Source: Denitratisoma sp. DHT3
Lineage (GTDB): Bacteria > Pseudomonadota > Gammaproteobacteria > Burkholderiales > Rhodocyclaceae
Assembly: GCF_007833355.1 (NCBI RefSeq)
Contig: NZ_CP020914.1
Span: forward strand, 2,652,047-2,716,046
Direction: 5' to 3'
Length of the DNA: 64,000 nt
In this document: one piece after another, positions 12,711 to 25,207 of the stretch
How positions within the stretch are numbered: the first letter of the stretch is position 1
Layout: each line of letters begins with the position of its first letter
The notes under the pieces: generated by a model
What the model was told of the DNA's origin: nothing
The model's database searches: none
Seen by the model: the letters and a program-made list of their open reading frames with translations, nothing else
Made by a program: the position numbers and the translations under genes

Positions 12711-14058
12711 ATTTACCGATGCAAAACCTTGAAAAGATGGCTCCCAACAGATCATCGGCGGTGAACTCGCCGGTGATGCGGGACAGCGCGGATTGAGCGA
12801 GGCGCAGTTCTTCCGCGCAGAACTCGATCTGCTGCAGTTGGGCGGCCGCCGCATCCAGATGCGCCTGCGCGTCGACCAATGCTTCCAGATGCCGTTCGCG
12901 CGCCAGGATGACATCCTCGCCGTGTCCCTGCCAGCCCGCCATACGCAGCAATTCGTCGTGCAGCAATTCGATGCCGGCACCGGTCTTGGCCGACAGCCGC
13001 AGATGAACGCTGTCCCCCTCTTCCCAACGCGCCGGTGTCGACTGCGCCAGATCGCACTTGTTATGCACCACCAAACGACGCCTGCCGGACGGCAAGCGCT
13101 GGGCCACGTGCTGATCGGCGGGCGTCACCCCGGCGCGCGCATCGACCAGCAACAGCACCGCGTCGGCGCGCTCGATCTCCTGCCAGCTGCGCTCGATGCC
13201 GATCCGTTCCACCGGATCGTCGGTTTCACGCAGGCCGGCGGTATCGATCACATGCAAAGGGATACCTTCGATCTGGATCGTCTCGCGCAGAGCGTCGCGC
13301 GTGGTTCCCGCGACTTCGGTGACGATGGCCCGCTCCTCGCCGGTCAGCCGGTTGAGCAGCGAGGACTTGCCGGCATTGGGCAGGCCGGCGAGAACCACAT
13401 GCAATCCGGTGCGCAACAGGCTGCCTTGATGGGCGCGCGCGCGCAGCGCCGCAAGCTGTTCGCGCAACGCTTCCAGGCGCTGTGCCGCATCGGTATCTCG
13501 GATGACGTCGATTTCCTCGTCGGGAAAATCCAGGGTCGCCTCGACCAGCAGGCGCAACTCGATCAGGCGCTCCACCAAGGCATGAATCGCCCGGGAAAAC
13601 TCTCCGCTCAGCGACCGCATCGCGGAACGGGCGGCGGCGGCGGTGCTGGCCTCGATCAGATCGGCGACCGCTTCGGCCTGGGCCAGATCGAGTTTCTCGT
13701 TGAGAAAGGCGCGCCGCGAGAACTCCCCCGGCTCCGCCAGCCGGGCGCCGAGCTCCAGACAACGACCCAACAGCAACTGCATCACCAGCGGGCCGCCGTG
13801 ACCCTGGAGCTCCAGCACGTCCTCGCCGGTGAAGGAATGCGGCGCCGGAAAGAACAGCAGGATGCCCTGGTCGATGAGCGCGCCCTGCGCGTCATGGAAA
13901 TTGGCCAACGTCGCCTGGCGCGCGGCTGGCCTGCGGCCGCAAAGAACTTCGGCGAAGGAGAGCAGATCCGGGCCGCTGACCCGGACCACCCCGATGCCGC
14001 CCCGCCCCGGTGCGGTGGCGATGGCGGCGATGACGTCGCTAGCCGTCCTTCTTTTCAC
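12709..14058 (-). CDS. mnmE: tRNA modification GTPase MnmE
   Basis: The 449-residue protein has the three-part MnmE layout: an N-terminal tetrahydrofolate-binding domain ([16 protein letters not shown]), a helical domain, and an inserted Ras-like G domain. G1 is GLPNAGKS at 225-232, G2 lies in AGTTRD around 250-254, and G3 is DTAG at 272-275. The C-terminus FCIGK carries the catalytic-site cysteine. It acts with MnmG. The start is a GTG at 14058 inside the end of yidC (20-base overlap), as no nearer start exists before the conserved block. The stop codon abuts parS site 2. Confidence 0.97.
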   Translation of the reverse strand: MKRRTASDVIAAIATAPGRGGIGVVRVSGPDLLSFAEVLCGRRPAARQATLANFHDAQGALIDQGILLFFPAPHSFTGEDVLELQGHGGPLVMQLLLGRCLELGARLAEPGEFSRRAFLNEKLDLAQAEAVADLIEASTAAAARSAMRSLSGEFSRAIHALVERLIELRLLVEATLDFPDEEIDVIRDTDAAQRLEALREQLAALRARAHQGSLLRTGLHVVLAGLPNAGKSSLLNRLTGEERAIVTEVAGTTRDALRETIQIEGIPLHVIDTAGLRETDDPVERIGIERSWQEIERADAVLLLVDARAGVTPADQHVAQRLPSGRRRLVVHNKCDLAQSTPARWEEGDSVHLRLSAKTGAGIELLHDELLRMAGWQGHGEDVILARERHLEALVDAQAHLDAAAAQLQQIEFCAEELRLAQSALSRITGEFTADDLLGAIFSRFCIGK

Positions 14059-15652
14059 TGCCCGCGATCATCCGGGTGATCTGCCACTGCTGGGCGATGG
14101 ACAGCACGTTATTGACGATCCAGTAGAGCACCAGGCCGGAGGGGAAGAACAGGAACATGCCGGTGAACACGATGGGCATGATCATCATCACCTTGGCCTG
14201 CATCGGATCGGGCGGCGTCGGATTGAGCTTGGTCTGGATCAGCATCGTGGCGCCCATGATCAAGGGCAGCACGTAGTACGGGTCCTTCGTCGACAAATCC
14301 ACGATCCAACCCAGCCACGGGGCGTTGCGCATCTCGACCACCCCCAGCAGCACCCAGTAAAGGGCGATGAAAACCGGGATCTGGATCAGGATCGGCAGGC
14401 AGCCCCCCAGGGGATTGATCTTTTCCTTCTTGTACAGCTCCATCATTTCCTGATTGAGGCGCGCCCGGTCGTCGCCATACAGCTCCTTCAGGCGCATCAG
14501 CTTGGGCGTCACCACCTTCATCTTGGCCATGGACTTGTAGCTGGCGGCGGAAAGCGGGAAGAAGGCCAGCTTGATCAGCACCGTCAGGGCGATGATGGAC
14601 CAGCCCCAGTTGCCGATCACCTTGTGCAGCATGCCCAACAGCCAGAAGATCGGCGAGGCGATCACCGTCAGCCAGCCGTAGTCGACCACCAGTTCCAGGC
14701 CCGGTGCGATCCGCTTCAACTTGTCCTGCTCCTGGGGGCCGGCATACAGCTTGACCTCGGCCTTGCCGCCGCTGACCGGGACGATCACGCCGGCGGCGTA
14801 GAGGGAACCCTCCAGCTTGCGGGTATAGAACTCGCGCTCGCCATTTCCTTCCGGCAGCCAGGCCGAAACGAAATAGTGCTGGACCATCGCGATCCAACCG
14901 TCGTTGGCCTTGGCCACATGCTTGTTCTTGCCCTTGGCAATATCCTCGAAACTGGCCTTCTGGAACTTTCCTTCTTCCGTGTAGATCGCCGGACCGGTGA
15001 AGGTGCTGACCCCCATGGCCTTGCTGCTCGCCTCCGCCGGCTTGTCGTCGCGCACGGTCTGGAAATAGGCGTGGTCGGCGCGGGCATCGCCGCTGATCTG
15101 GTAGGCCACGTCGATCAGATAGCTGCCGCGATGGAAAGTGTAGGTCTTGACCACCGTCCCCTCGCTCGCCGGCGCTTCCAGACTGACCTGCAAAGTATCC
15201 TGGCCGGGCGCCAGTTCCACCGGTCCGGGCTTCAATTGCCACAGGCTCTTGTGGTTGGGCAGGCCCTCGCCGATCAAACCGCCCTGCCCCAGATAGGTAT
15301 GCTGACCGTCCGAATCGAACAACACGAAATGCCGGGTGGGATCATCGGTCGCCAGGTGCTTGCTCAATTCCAGATGGGTCAAGTCACCGCCTTGGGCGGA
15401 AATCTCGGCGACGAACAGATCGGTGCGCACCGTCACCTTGGCCACATTGGCGCTCGCCGCCGCTGTCGCCCCCTGCGGCACGACACCGGGTGTCGGCTTG
15501 GACGCCGACGGCACCGGGACTGCGGCAGCGGAGTTGGCGGCCACCGTACTGCCCGCCTGCGGTTTGGGCATGGTGTGCTTTTGCCAAGCATCCCAAAGCA
15601 TCAGAATGGAAAAGCTGAAAATCAGCAGAAGGATCAGGCGTCGGTTATCCAT
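14039..15652 (-). CDS. yidC: Membrane protein insertase YidC
   Basis: The start was set at ATG 15652 ([17 protein letters not shown]), giving 537 residues; a TTG three codons upstream is possible. One N-terminal membrane helix (about residues 5-22) is followed by a large periplasmic domain (about 60-330) and a conserved five-helix insertase core (about 350-530), with [25 protein letters not shown] in the core. It inserts proteins into the inner membrane alone or with SecYEG. Its neighbours yidD, rnpA and rpmH form the classic origin cluster. Confidence 0.97.
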   Translation of the reverse strand: MDNRRLILLLIFSFSILMLWDAWQKHTMPKPQAGSTVAANSAAAVPVPSASKPTPGVVPQGATAAASANVAKVTVRTDLFVAEISAQGGDLTHLELSKHLATDDPTRHFVLFDSDGQHTYLGQGGLIGEGLPNHKSLWQLKPGPVELAPGQDTLQVSLEAPASEGTVVKTYTFHRGSYLIDVAYQISGDARADHAYFQTVRDDKPAEASSKAMGVSTFTGPAIYTEEGKFQKASFEDIAKGKNKHVAKANDGWIAMVQHYFVSAWLPEGNGEREFYTRKLEGSLYAAGVIVPVSGGKAEVKLYAGPQEQDKLKRIAPGLELVVDYGWLTVIASPIFWLLGMLHKVIGNWGWSIIALTVLIKLAFFPLSAASYKSMAKMKVVTPKLMRLKELYGDDRARLNQEMMELYKKEKINPLGGCLPILIQIPVFIALYWVLLGVVEMRNAPWLGWIVDLSTKDPYYVLPLIMGATMLIQTKLNPTPPDPMQAKVMMIMPIVFTGMFLFFPSGLVLYWIVNNVLSIAQQWQITRMIAGSEKKDG

Positions 15653-15684
15653 TGCGCTCAATATTTCTCAATAGCTTGATAAGT

Positions 15685-15915
15685 CTACGGAACAGGGTCA
15701 GTCCCCCCGGGATGCCAGGGATGACAGCACCCTACCCTCCGCAAAGCCAGGCCGAGTCCTTTGACCGGCCCGTGCCGGCGCAAGGCTTCCACGGCGTATT
15801 CGGAGCAACTGGGGTGAAATCGGCAATTCTGCCCGAGAAACGGACTCAAGCCCCACTGATAGGCACGAACCAGCGCTACCAGGGAGGTCGTCAAAATAGC
15901 CGACAGGGTTCTCAT
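15685..15915 (-). CDS. yidD: Membrane protein insertion efficiency factor YidD
   Basis: The 76-residue product has the full YidD signature: an amphipathic N-terminal helix, then [23 protein letters not shown] and a C-terminal [10 protein letters not shown]. It assists YidC-dependent insertion. Its ATG overlaps the rnpA stop by 4 bases, and yidC starts 32 bases downstream. Confidence 0.96.
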   Translation of the reverse strand: MRTLSAILTTSLVALVRAYQWGLSPFLGQNCRFHPSCSEYAVEALRRHGPVKGLGLALRRVGCCHPWHPGGTDPVP

Positions 15916-16274
15916 GTCGAACCATTCCTGGGGAGCCGCCCCAGGAGAGCTTCAATCTCGTCCTTCCAGAGCACCCGGTCGTCGGGCGTCTGGCTTGGCC
16001 GAGCCAACCGGAAAATCAAATCGTAAGCGGGCAAACGGGAACGCTGGGATCGGAAAAGCTCGCGCACCACCCGCTTGATGGCATTGCGCTGCACGGCGCG
16101 GCGAGCATTCCGTTTGGGTACCACCAATCCCAACCGCGGCGAATCCAGCAGGTTGGGACGATAGTGCAAATCAAACCGGACGCCCCGCAATACGCGACGG
16201 TAGGCAAACACCGCCCCGAACTCTCCGGCCTGACGCAACCTGTGCTCGGGGCGGAAGCGATATTCTCCCGCCAC
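15912..16274 (-). CDS. rnpA: Ribonuclease P protein component
   Basis: The 120-residue basic protein contains the RnpA signature [13 protein letters not shown] and the upstream [18 protein letters not shown]. It binds the RNase P RNA and helps mature the 5' ends of tRNAs. It lies 12 bases after rpmH and overlaps yidD, so rpmH-rnpA-yidD-yidC form one transcript. Confidence 0.96.
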   Translation of the reverse strand: MAGEYRFRPEHRLRQAGEFGAVFAYRRVLRGVRFDLHYRPNLLDSPRLGLVVPKRNARRAVQRNAIKRVVRELFRSQRSRLPAYDLIFRLARPSQTPDDRVLWKDEIEALLGRLPRNGST

Positions 16275-16286
16275 CCGACAGACTCC

Positions 16287-16421
16287 TTAGACGCTCAGAC
16301 GATGACGGCCTTTGGCGCGGCGAGCACGAATCACCGCACGACCACCGCGGGTGCGCATGCGAACGAGGAAACCATGGGTACGCTTGCGGCGCACGACGGA
16401 CGGTTGGTATGTGCGTTTCAT
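16287..16421 (-). CDS. rpmH: 50S ribosomal protein L34
   Basis: This 44-residue gene starts at ATG 16421 with [18 protein letters not shown] and ends GRHRLSV, a near-perfect L34. It is basic throughout, as expected of an rRNA-binding protein. It is the first gene of the minus-strand cluster and is divergent from dnaA. A TGGAGACTACC sequence lies across the start and a promoter lies at 16455-16483. Confidence 0.97.
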   Translation of the reverse strand: MKRTYQPSVVRRKRTHGFLVRMRTRGGRAVIRARRAKGRHRLSV

Positions 16422-16454
16422 TGGAGACTACCTTCGGCAGAAGTTAAACGCGTG

Positions 16455-16483
16455 ATTAGATATTTTCCGGTCTTTTCTGTCAA
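16455..16483 (-). promoter_or_regulatory. Sigma70-type promoter of rpmH
   Basis: On the minus strand a perfect TTGACA (16483-16478) is 17 bases from TCTAAT (16460-16455), one mismatch from consensus. The start point would be near 16448, about 27 bases before the rpmH ATG. Confidence 0.85.
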
Positions 16484-16526
16484 GTCAGGGGTTATTCCGC
16501 GCGATGATTCGGGATGCGATCCCGGC

Positions 16527-16557
16527 TGTGGATAACCTGCCGTTTAGTGGCTACAAT
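16527..16557 (+). promoter_or_regulatory. dnaA promoter with an overlapping DnaA box
   Basis: A perfect DnaA box on the reverse strand (TGTGGATAA, 16527-16535) overlaps the -35 position that pairs, at 17-base spacing, with a TACAAT -10 box at 16552-16557. DnaA binding here would block RNA polymerase, which fits known dnaA autoregulation. The -35 hexamer itself is poor. Confidence 0.65.
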
Positions 16558-16661
16558 GCTTCTTCTCCAAGCCGCCCCCCGCGGTGCTTCTCTCGGGGCC
16601 ATCAACGATTCGAAAACAACGATTCCCCCGGAACACAGGGGACTCCGACCTATCTGGATTT

Positions 16662-18074
16662 ATGAGCGATTTCTGGGCGACTTGTCTGAGCCGGTTTGAA
16701 CATGAGCTTTCCGCTCAGCAATTCAACACCTGGATCAAGGCACTCCGCATTGAGGATGAAGGCGCCTCGACAGGGAAGCTGCGCCTGTACGCGCCGAACC
16801 GCTTCGTGTTGCAGTGGGTGCGCGACCGCTATCTGGATCAGATCGAAGCCCTCGGCAAGGAATTCTTCGGCGAAGAGGTCAATGTCAGCCTCAACATCTA
16901 CAGCAACACCCCCCCCGTCAGCGAAGTGTTGCGCGCCGATGGCGCAGCCTCGACCCAAGGCAAAAAAGTCGTCGCCGAACCGGCGGCCGCAATCCCCGTC
17001 ACCCCAGTCTCCGGCGGCGCCACCCTCGTCCACCTGTCCGATCCGGCCTACGACAAGACCCGGCTCAATCCCGATTTCACTTTCGACAACCTGGTCACCG
17101 GGCGGGCCAACGATCTGGCCCGCGCCGCCGCCCAGCAGGTGGCGATCAATCCCGGCGTTTCCTACAACCCCTTGTTCGTCTATGGCGGCGTCGGCCTGGG
17201 CAAGACCCACCTGATCCACGCCATCGGCAACGCCGTGATCGCCGCCAACCCTGGCGCCGTGGTGCGCTACCTTCACGCCGAGGATTTCGTCTCCGACGTG
17301 GTGCGTGCCTACCAGAACAAGTCGTTCGACGCCTTCAAGCGCTACTACCGTACCCTGGACCTGCTGCTGATCGATGACATCCAGTTCTTCAATGGCAAGA
17401 ACAGCACCCAGGAACAGTTCTTCTATGCCTTCAACGCGCTGGTGGAAGCCAAGAAGCAGATCGTCATCACCTGCGATACCTACCCGAAAGACATCCAGGG
17501 CCTGGAAGACCGCCTGATTTCCCGCTTCGACTGGGGCCTGACCGTGCAGATCGAACCGCCCGAACTGGAAATGCGGGTGGCCATCATCAAGAAAAAGGCC
17601 GAGGCTTCGCACATCGACGTCTGCGACGACGTCGCCTTCCTGATCGCCAAGAATCTGCGCTCCAACGTCCGGGAACTGGAAGGAGCACTGAACCGCGTGG
17701 TGGCTTTCGCCCGCTTCCATGGCAAGGCCATTACCATCGACGTGGCCAAGGAAGCCCTGAAGGACGTGATCGGCGCCACCAACCGCCAACTGACCCTGGA
17801 ACTGATCCAGAAGACCGTGGCCGATTTCTACAAGATCAAGGTCGCCGAAATGTATTCCCAGAAGCGCACCCGCGCCATCGCCCGGCCGCGCCAGGTGGCG
17901 ATGTGGCTGTGCCGCGAACTGACCGCCCACAGCCTGCCGGAAATCGGCGACGCCTTCGGCGGCCGCGACCACACCACAGTGCTGCACGCTTGCCGTACCA
18001 TTATCGATTTACGTACGCGGGATACTCAGCTCAACAACGATCTGCATGTGCTGTTGCAGACCATCAAGGGGTGA
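16662..18074 (+). CDS. dnaA: Chromosomal replication initiator protein DnaA
   Basis: The start was set at ATG 16662 (MSDFWATCLSRFEHELSAQQFNTW), giving 470 residues; the frame is open 26 codons upstream but that part is not conserved in style. Domain I covers residues 1-85 and a linker follows. The AAA+ domain has Walker A GGVGLGKT at 175-182 and Walker B LLLIDD at about 234-239. The C-terminal helix-turn-helix contains the DnaA-box signature GGRDHTTVLHACRTI. It opens the origin and is probably self-repressed through the box at 16527-16535. Confidence 0.98.
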   Translation: MSDFWATCLSRFEHELSAQQFNTWIKALRIEDEGASTGKLRLYAPNRFVLQWVRDRYLDQIEALGKEFFGEEVNVSLNIYSNTPPVSEVLRADGAASTQGKKVVAEPAAAIPVTPVSGGATLVHLSDPAYDKTRLNPDFTFDNLVTGRANDLARAAAQQVAINPGVSYNPLFVYGGVGLGKTHLIHAIGNAVIAANPGAVVRYLHAEDFVSDVVRAYQNKSFDAFKRYYRTLDLLLIDDIQFFNGKNSTQEQFFYAFNALVEAKKQIVITCDTYPKDIQGLEDRLISRFDWGLTVQIEPPELEMRVAIIKKKAEASHIDVCDDVAFLIAKNLRSNVRELEGALNRVVAFARFHGKAITIDVAKEALKDVIGATNRQLTLELIQKTVADFYKIKVAEMYSQKRTRAIARPRQVAMWLCRELTAHSLPEIGDAFGGRDHTTVLHACRTIIDLRTRDTQLNNDLHVLLQTIKG

Positions 18075-18287
18075 ATAACGTATGGAAAAACGACGGGATT
18101 TCCTTTTGATGAATTGTGGATAACTCACCCAATTCCGACAATCCCGCGTTTTACACACTTTTGCCCACAGCTGAACCGACGACTTGCCAAGAGCTTTACC
18201 AAGAACTCAATTCGTTGAATCAAAAAAATAAAGTTCCATTTTCCACAGAACCGGCCGAGCTCTTATTAGTTAACAGGAGACTTATAA
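18075..18287. other. oriC: Probable oriC (dnaA-dnaN intergenic region)
   Basis: This 213-base gap between dnaA and dnaN is much richer in A and T than the genes around it. It holds a perfect DnaA box in reverse orientation (TGTGGATAA, 18115-18123), a one-mismatch box (TTTTCCACA, 18239-18247) and a weaker TTGCCCACA at 18161-18169. An A-rich stretch at about 18210-18242 could be the unwinding element. Placement beside dnaA, with gyrB, rpmH and parS close by, supports an origin. The number of boxes is modest, so sites near 16527 may also take part. Confidence 0.7.
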
Positions 18288-19391
18288 ATGCTTTTGTTTA
18301 AAGGACCACGAGATCAAATATTGTCTCCCTTGCAATCAGTGTGCGGCATCGTGGAAAAACGACACACCCTGCCCATTCTTTCCAACGTTCTGATGGAAAA
18401 GAACGGCGAACGCCTGACCCTGCTTGCGACGGACATCGAGATCCAGATCCGTACCGGCACCCAGGCCGTGGGCCCGGAAAGCGTTGCGCTGACGGTGGCG
18501 GCCCGCAAGCTGCAGGACATTCTGCGCTCCCTGCCCGAGTCGGCCGAGGTCAGCCTCAATTTCGAGGATCGGCGGCTCCAGCTCAAGGCCGGCAAGAGTC
18601 GCTTCAATCTGCAGACCCTGCCCGCCGAGGACTTCCCGCGCATGGCGCCCGCCGAGGGCGAACAGACCAAGCTCAGCCTGTCCCAGAAGCAGTTCAAGCG
18701 CCTCCTCGCCCTGGTCCAATACGCCATGGCCCAGCAGGACATCCGCTACTACCTGAACGGCCTCCTGCTGGTGGTGAATGGCAATGAAATGCGGGTGGTG
18801 GCCACCGATGGCCATCGCCTGGCCTACGCCAGCGAAACCCTGCCGGAAGAGCACCCGCGCATGGAAGTCATCCTGCCCAGGAAAACCGTGCTCGAACTCT
18901 CCCGCCAACTGGCCGACAACGACGATCCGCTGGAAATCGTCATTGCTCCCACCCAGGTGCAGTTCCGTTTCGGCGACATCGAGTTCGTCTCCAAGCTGAT
19001 CGACGGCAAGTTCCCCGACTACGAGCGGGTGATTCCCCAGGGCCACGACAAGTCCATCCGCCTGTCCCGCGAACTTCTGCTGCAATCGCTGCAGCGGGCC
19101 GCGATCCTCACCAACGAGAAATTCCGCGGCGTGCGCCTGGTTCTCGGCAACGGCAGCCTGAAGATCATCTCCAACAACGCCGAGCAGGAAGACGCCCAGG
19201 AAGAGATCGAGATCGACTACGCCGGCGACGCGCTGGATGTCGGCTTCAACGTCACCTACCTGCTGGACGTGCTCAACAACTTGAGTGTGGACGCCATCGA
19301 ATGCCGTCTGGCCGATGCCAATTCCAGCGCCCTGTTCGTGCTGCCCGACAACGAGCGCTTCAAGTACGTCGTGATGCCGATGCGCATCTGA
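18288..19391 (+). CDS. dnaN: DNA polymerase III beta subunit (sliding clamp)
   Basis: The 367-residue protein is the ring-shaped processivity clamp of the replicase and has the usual three-domain length. Typical segments are KRHTLPILSNVLME near the start and the C-terminal FVLPDNERFKYVVMPMRI, which closes the peptide-binding pocket. An AGGAGA ribosome-binding site lies 7 bases upstream. It sits between oriC and gyrB on the same strand. Confidence 0.98.
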   Translation: MLLFKGPRDQILSPLQSVCGIVEKRHTLPILSNVLMEKNGERLTLLATDIEIQIRTGTQAVGPESVALTVAARKLQDILRSLPESAEVSLNFEDRRLQLKAGKSRFNLQTLPAEDFPRMAPAEGEQTKLSLSQKQFKRLLALVQYAMAQQDIRYYLNGLLLVVNGNEMRVVATDGHRLAYASETLPEEHPRMEVILPRKTVLELSRQLADNDDPLEIVIAPTQVQFRFGDIEFVSKLIDGKFPDYERVIPQGHDKSIRLSRELLLQSLQRAAILTNEKFRGVRLVLGNGSLKIISNNAEQEDAQEEIEIDYAGDALDVGFNVTYLLDVLNNLSVDAIECRLADANSSALFVLPDNERFKYVVMPMRI

Positions 19392-21923
<2,532 letters not shown>

Positions 21924-21998
21924 ACCTGTAGGATCTCACTGAAGTCTGGATCTTTCCCAAAATTCTGGATTTCGTGAGAACGGAATCATTTTGGTATC

Positions 21999-22034
21999 AA
22001 ATGGCCTGCACTGAATTGTGCAGGCCATTTTTTT
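21999..22034 (+). terminator. Intrinsic terminator of gyrB
   Basis: An 11-bp perfect stem (ATGGCCTGCAC/GTGCAGGCCAT) with a 6-base loop is followed by seven T residues. It lies about 80 bases after the gyrB stop. Confidence 0.95.
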
Positions 22035-22434
22035 AACCGATTTCAGATGACTGGGTTTCGGCCTTATGTGGAGCTCAATATAAGGCTGAGGACTTGTCGG
22101 TGATCAGTCGTCAGGAATGGCTGCTCAACTCGGTAACCGGCCGTAGTACCTCGGATACCGCAGAGGGTCGACACTCCGCGTAAGCCACCTGCCTCAACAG
22201 CAACCATTCCAGCATAGTCCGAACATAGGACTCCGATCATGGAAACCGTCAACAAATGAGAAGCCTGGAACAAGGGAAAGCTCGTCGGCCAGAAGCCACC
22301 GCTCAAACCGAAGGACATCTGGGCCAGGATCAATAGTGAAGGACACGAAGGTCCCGATGGTGATCGCCAGGGTCCTTCCTGGGCCTCTTACACAGTCATA
22401 GAATCCGGAGATCATCATTGGCCGGAGTTTTTGG
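22035..22434. other. Gene-free stretch with mobile-element debris
   Basis: No intact gene fits these 400 bases between the gyrB terminator and the AraC-family gene. A decayed integrase fragment lies at 22239-22331. The rest has short open stretches on both strands with no recognisable product. Base composition is lower in G and C than upstream of the terminator. Confidence 0.6.
22239..22331 (+). pseudogene. N-terminal remnant of a tyrosine recombinase/integrase
   Basis: Read from ATG 22239 the frame gives METVNK, a TGA stop, then EAWNKGKLVGQKPPLKPK and DIWARI. The motif AWNKG(K/L)xVGQKxPLKPKxIWAIR is the N-terminus of a common family of small tyrosine-type recombinases. The in-frame stop at 22257-22259 and loss of all downstream catalytic sequence show decay. 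It marks past integration next to gyrB. The match is from memory of the family. Confidence 0.68.
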
Positions 22435-23523
22435 ATGGAAAACCCTCAGATCAAAGAGGCCTTATCGTTGCGCAGCGAGCGGCCCTCGATGGATGATGGT
22501 TCCACCACCATGTATTCGACCGCAAGGCTCATACCTTTTATGCTCCGAGAACTGGAGAACCGGGGATATGACCGATCAACCTTGCTTGAACAAGCCGGTA
22601 TTAAGTGGGACAACCAAGCTTCTCCCAATATGGTCTCGCCCAGCGAATGCAGTAGATTTTTTAATTACATCTGCAGCCTTCTCTCCTCTGAGGCGACCAC
22701 CCTGCCACTCCAAGCGATAGTGACAAAAGATGTCACAGACATGCTGCTGCACTGTGTTATTACCTGCGATAACCTCGCTTGTGTGATTGAACGCTCAATA
22801 GTCTATTGTGAGCTAGTGAAGGCCATTGGGCTGTCACTTCAGTTGGTGCAGGGCAGTGAATTTGCGGAGTTGCGCATAGAGCTGGACCGTCCGATGAAGG
22901 ACACACCATCGCTCTTGCTACTGCTGGCTTCCATGAGTATTTTTTATCAGCTATTTAGCTGGATTACAGCAGTCGATCTGCCGGTTTCAGAACTTGGATT
23001 GTGCTGTGACAAACCCACGTTTTCTCCTCCGCTGGGCGGACTGCCGGACGTACCGCTGTTTTATCAGCAGAGACATAGCCGGATAGTATTTCCAGTATCG
23101 TGCCTGACCCTGCCGGTGGCTAGGAATAGTGAGCAACTCAAGCAGGTTATCGACCATTTCCCATTGGATCTTTCTGTGGTCGGGCCGAAAGGCAGTAGTT
23201 TGTCCAGTCAGATCGAGACCCTGATCCAAGCTTCTCTGCGTAACCAGAAGTCTCACATTACCTTTGAAACAGTCACTCAATTAGTCAATTTAAGTCCCGC
23301 AACCTTGAGGCGTCGTTTACGGGGTGAAGGCACCAGCTATTCCGACATCCTCAACCGATGCCGGATGTCATATGCCAGTCATGCGCTCCGTACGACCAGT
23401 CGGCCCATGAAGTGTATAGCCCTTCAGTTGGGATTTAGTGATGATCGCGCTTTTCGTCGTGCGGTTAAACGTTGGTCCGGTTCTACACCAACTGAGCTAA
23501 GAACCGGTCAGTCCAATAGCTGA
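22435..23523 (+). CDS. AraC-family transcriptional regulator
   Basis: The 362-residue protein has an N-terminal effector domain of the Arabinose_bd type (about residues 30-215) and a C-terminal double helix-turn-helix (about 265-355) with VNLSPATLRRRLRGEGTSYSDIL and IALQLGFSDDRAFRRAVKRWSG. It probably senses a small molecule and controls the GMC oxidoreductase gene that begins 37 bases after its stop. No clear ribosome-binding site precedes ATG 22435; ATG 22489 or 22510 are alternatives. Codon use is visibly more AT-rich than in the origin genes, suggesting transfer. Confidence 0.88.
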   Translation: MENPQIKEALSLRSERPSMDDGSTTMYSTARLIPFMLRELENRGYDRSTLLEQAGIKWDNQASPNMVSPSECSRFFNYICSLLSSEATTLPLQAIVTKDVTDMLLHCVITCDNLACVIERSIVYCELVKAIGLSLQLVQGSEFAELRIELDRPMKDTPSLLLLLASMSIFYQLFSWITAVDLPVSELGLCCDKPTFSPPLGGLPDVPLFYQQRHSRIVFPVSCLTLPVARNSEQLKQVIDHFPLDLSVVGPKGSSLSSQIETLIQASLRNQKSHITFETVTQLVNLSPATLRRRLRGEGTSYSDILNRCRMSYASHALRTTSRPMKCIALQLGFSDDRAFRRAVKRWSGSTPTELRTGQSNS

Positions 23524-23559
23524 TCAAGTACGTCATTTTTGATGATCAAGGAAGCTACC

Positions 23560-25152
23560 ATGACCAATTCGAGCACAGAAACCTTCGACTTCATTATTGT
23601 AGGTGCGGGGTCCGCCGGCTCTGTTTTAGCTAATCGACTTAGTGCTAATGGACACCATTCTGTCTTGCTGCTAGAGCAGGGGCCACGAGACAGTAGCCCA
23701 CTGCTGACTATGCCGAAAGGATTTGGAGCTCTTCTGTCTGGAGATCGCTATGTTAGTCGCCATCCGGTACCACGCCCGGCTTTGCCGTCATCACTAGAGT
23801 TCTGGCTACGGGGGAAAACACTTGGTGGGTCGAGTTCAGTCAACGGTATGTTGTGGGTACGCGCCCAGCAGGAGGGCTTTGCAACAATGTCGCATGTCGG
23901 AGGTCATCATTGGCACTGGCCCGAGATTGAGCGGTGTTTTAATCAACTGGATGGTGGCTCCGGGAGTAAGGGGATCATCCCTATCCTGCCCCATGACAGA
24001 CAACATGCTATTACCCAGGCATTCATTGAATCAGCACGTGCCAGCGGACTGCCTTACTTGGATAAGGTAAGCGATATCGGCAGAACCGGTGCGGCTTATC
24101 TACATTTCAATATTAGTGCTGATCGCAAGCGGGTTAGTGCGGCTACGGCTTTCCTGAAGCCCGCGATAAAAAGAAAAAACCTCCGTATTGAAATTGATAC
24201 GCGCACCAACCGAATAATTTTTGACGGTAATCGGGCAAGCGGTGTCGATGCGACTTGCCGAGGACACGCAGTATGTTATAGCGCTAGGCGAGAAGTCATT
24301 CTTTGCGCTGGGGCAATTGAGTCTCCACAAATTCTGCAACGCTCTGGGGTGGGAGCGTCGTCATTGCTCAAGTCGCTGGGAATACAGGTGATATGTGATA
24401 ACCCAAAGGTGGGGGCTAATCTGAGAGAACACTTGCTATTGGGTATCAACTTCGAAGTTCATTCCCCGAATGACTCAGAGAACCATCAATACGCCGGCCT
24501 GCCACTTGTGCGCAATGTTTTGCGTTACTACATTAACCGCACTGGCCCTATGTCGCAGTCACCTTGTCATGCCGCAGCATTTATCTCAACCAATGCAGCT
24601 AACAAACGCGCGGATATTCAGTTGATGTTCAACCCATTCTCCCGTCAAGGAGATGCCTTTAGTAATTCGCCTGGCGTCACACTTCTAGGTTACCCAATCT
24701 ATCCACAAAGCCAGGGGCAGATACAGATTACGTCTTTCGATGGTCAGCAGCCTGCATCCATCCAGTCCAATTACTTGAGTGACGAATATGACCGTCAGAT
24801 CAGTGTTGCTGCAGTTCGTCATATACGTCATATCGCCGCTCAAACACCGTTGGCACAACGAATCATGCAGGAGGCCACAAACTCTGCTGAAGCACAAACT
24901 GATGACGAAATTATCGACCTGTACCAGAGAAATGGCTTACCGGGCTTTCACGCTGTTGGTACCTGTGCGATGGGCTCGACCATTCAGAACTCGGTCGTCG
25001 ATTCGAAAATGAGAGTTCACTCGACGGATGGGTTGCGGATCGTCGATGCTTCCATCATTCCGGAAATGGTTGCGGGAATCACCAATGCGACCATCATGGC
25101 CATTGCCCTCCGGGCTTCAGAACTGATACTCGAAGATCATCCGGTCTGTTGA
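23560..25152 (+). CDS. GMC-family FAD-dependent oxidoreductase (choline dehydrogenase-like)
   Basis: The start was set at ATG 23560 (MTNSSTETFDFIIVGAGSAG), which has AAGGA 7 bases upstream, giving 530 residues. The FAD-binding GAGSAGS is at 15-21, and GMC signature 1 reads RGKTLGGSSSVNGMLWVR. The active-site histidine is H464 in GFHAVGTCAMG, paired with N509 in GITNAT. Enzymes of this family oxidise primary or secondary alcohols using FAD; the substrate cannot be told from sequence. It follows the AraC gene closely and precedes a small YdhR-like protein, likely as one operon. Confidence 0.9.
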   Translation: MTNSSTETFDFIIVGAGSAGSVLANRLSANGHHSVLLLEQGPRDSSPLLTMPKGFGALLSGDRYVSRHPVPRPALPSSLEFWLRGKTLGGSSSVNGMLWVRAQQEGFATMSHVGGHHWHWPEIERCFNQLDGGSGSKGIIPILPHDRQHAITQAFIESARASGLPYLDKVSDIGRTGAAYLHFNISADRKRVSAATAFLKPAIKRKNLRIEIDTRTNRIIFDGNRASGVDATCRGHAVCYSARREVILCAGAIESPQILQRSGVGASSLLKSLGIQVICDNPKVGANLREHLLLGINFEVHSPNDSENHQYAGLPLVRNVLRYYINRTGPMSQSPCHAAAFISTNAANKRADIQLMFNPFSRQGDAFSNSPGVTLLGYPIYPQSQGQIQITSFDGQQPASIQSNYLSDEYDRQISVAAVRHIRHIAAQTPLAQRIMQEATNSAEAQTDDEIIDLYQRNGLPGFHAVGTCAMGSTIQNSVVDSKMRVHSTDGLRIVDASIIPEMVAGITNATIMAIALRASELILEDHPVC

Positions 25153-25207
25153 TCGTGTTCCCGTATCGACTTTACCTTTGTCCAATCATCAACCCATGGA
25201 GAACCCT

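Noticed and set aside
22064..22333. An 89-codon minus-strand frame with hydrophobic stretches.
   Set aside because: It lies antisense to the integrase remnant and lacks a ribosome-binding site or recognisable domain.
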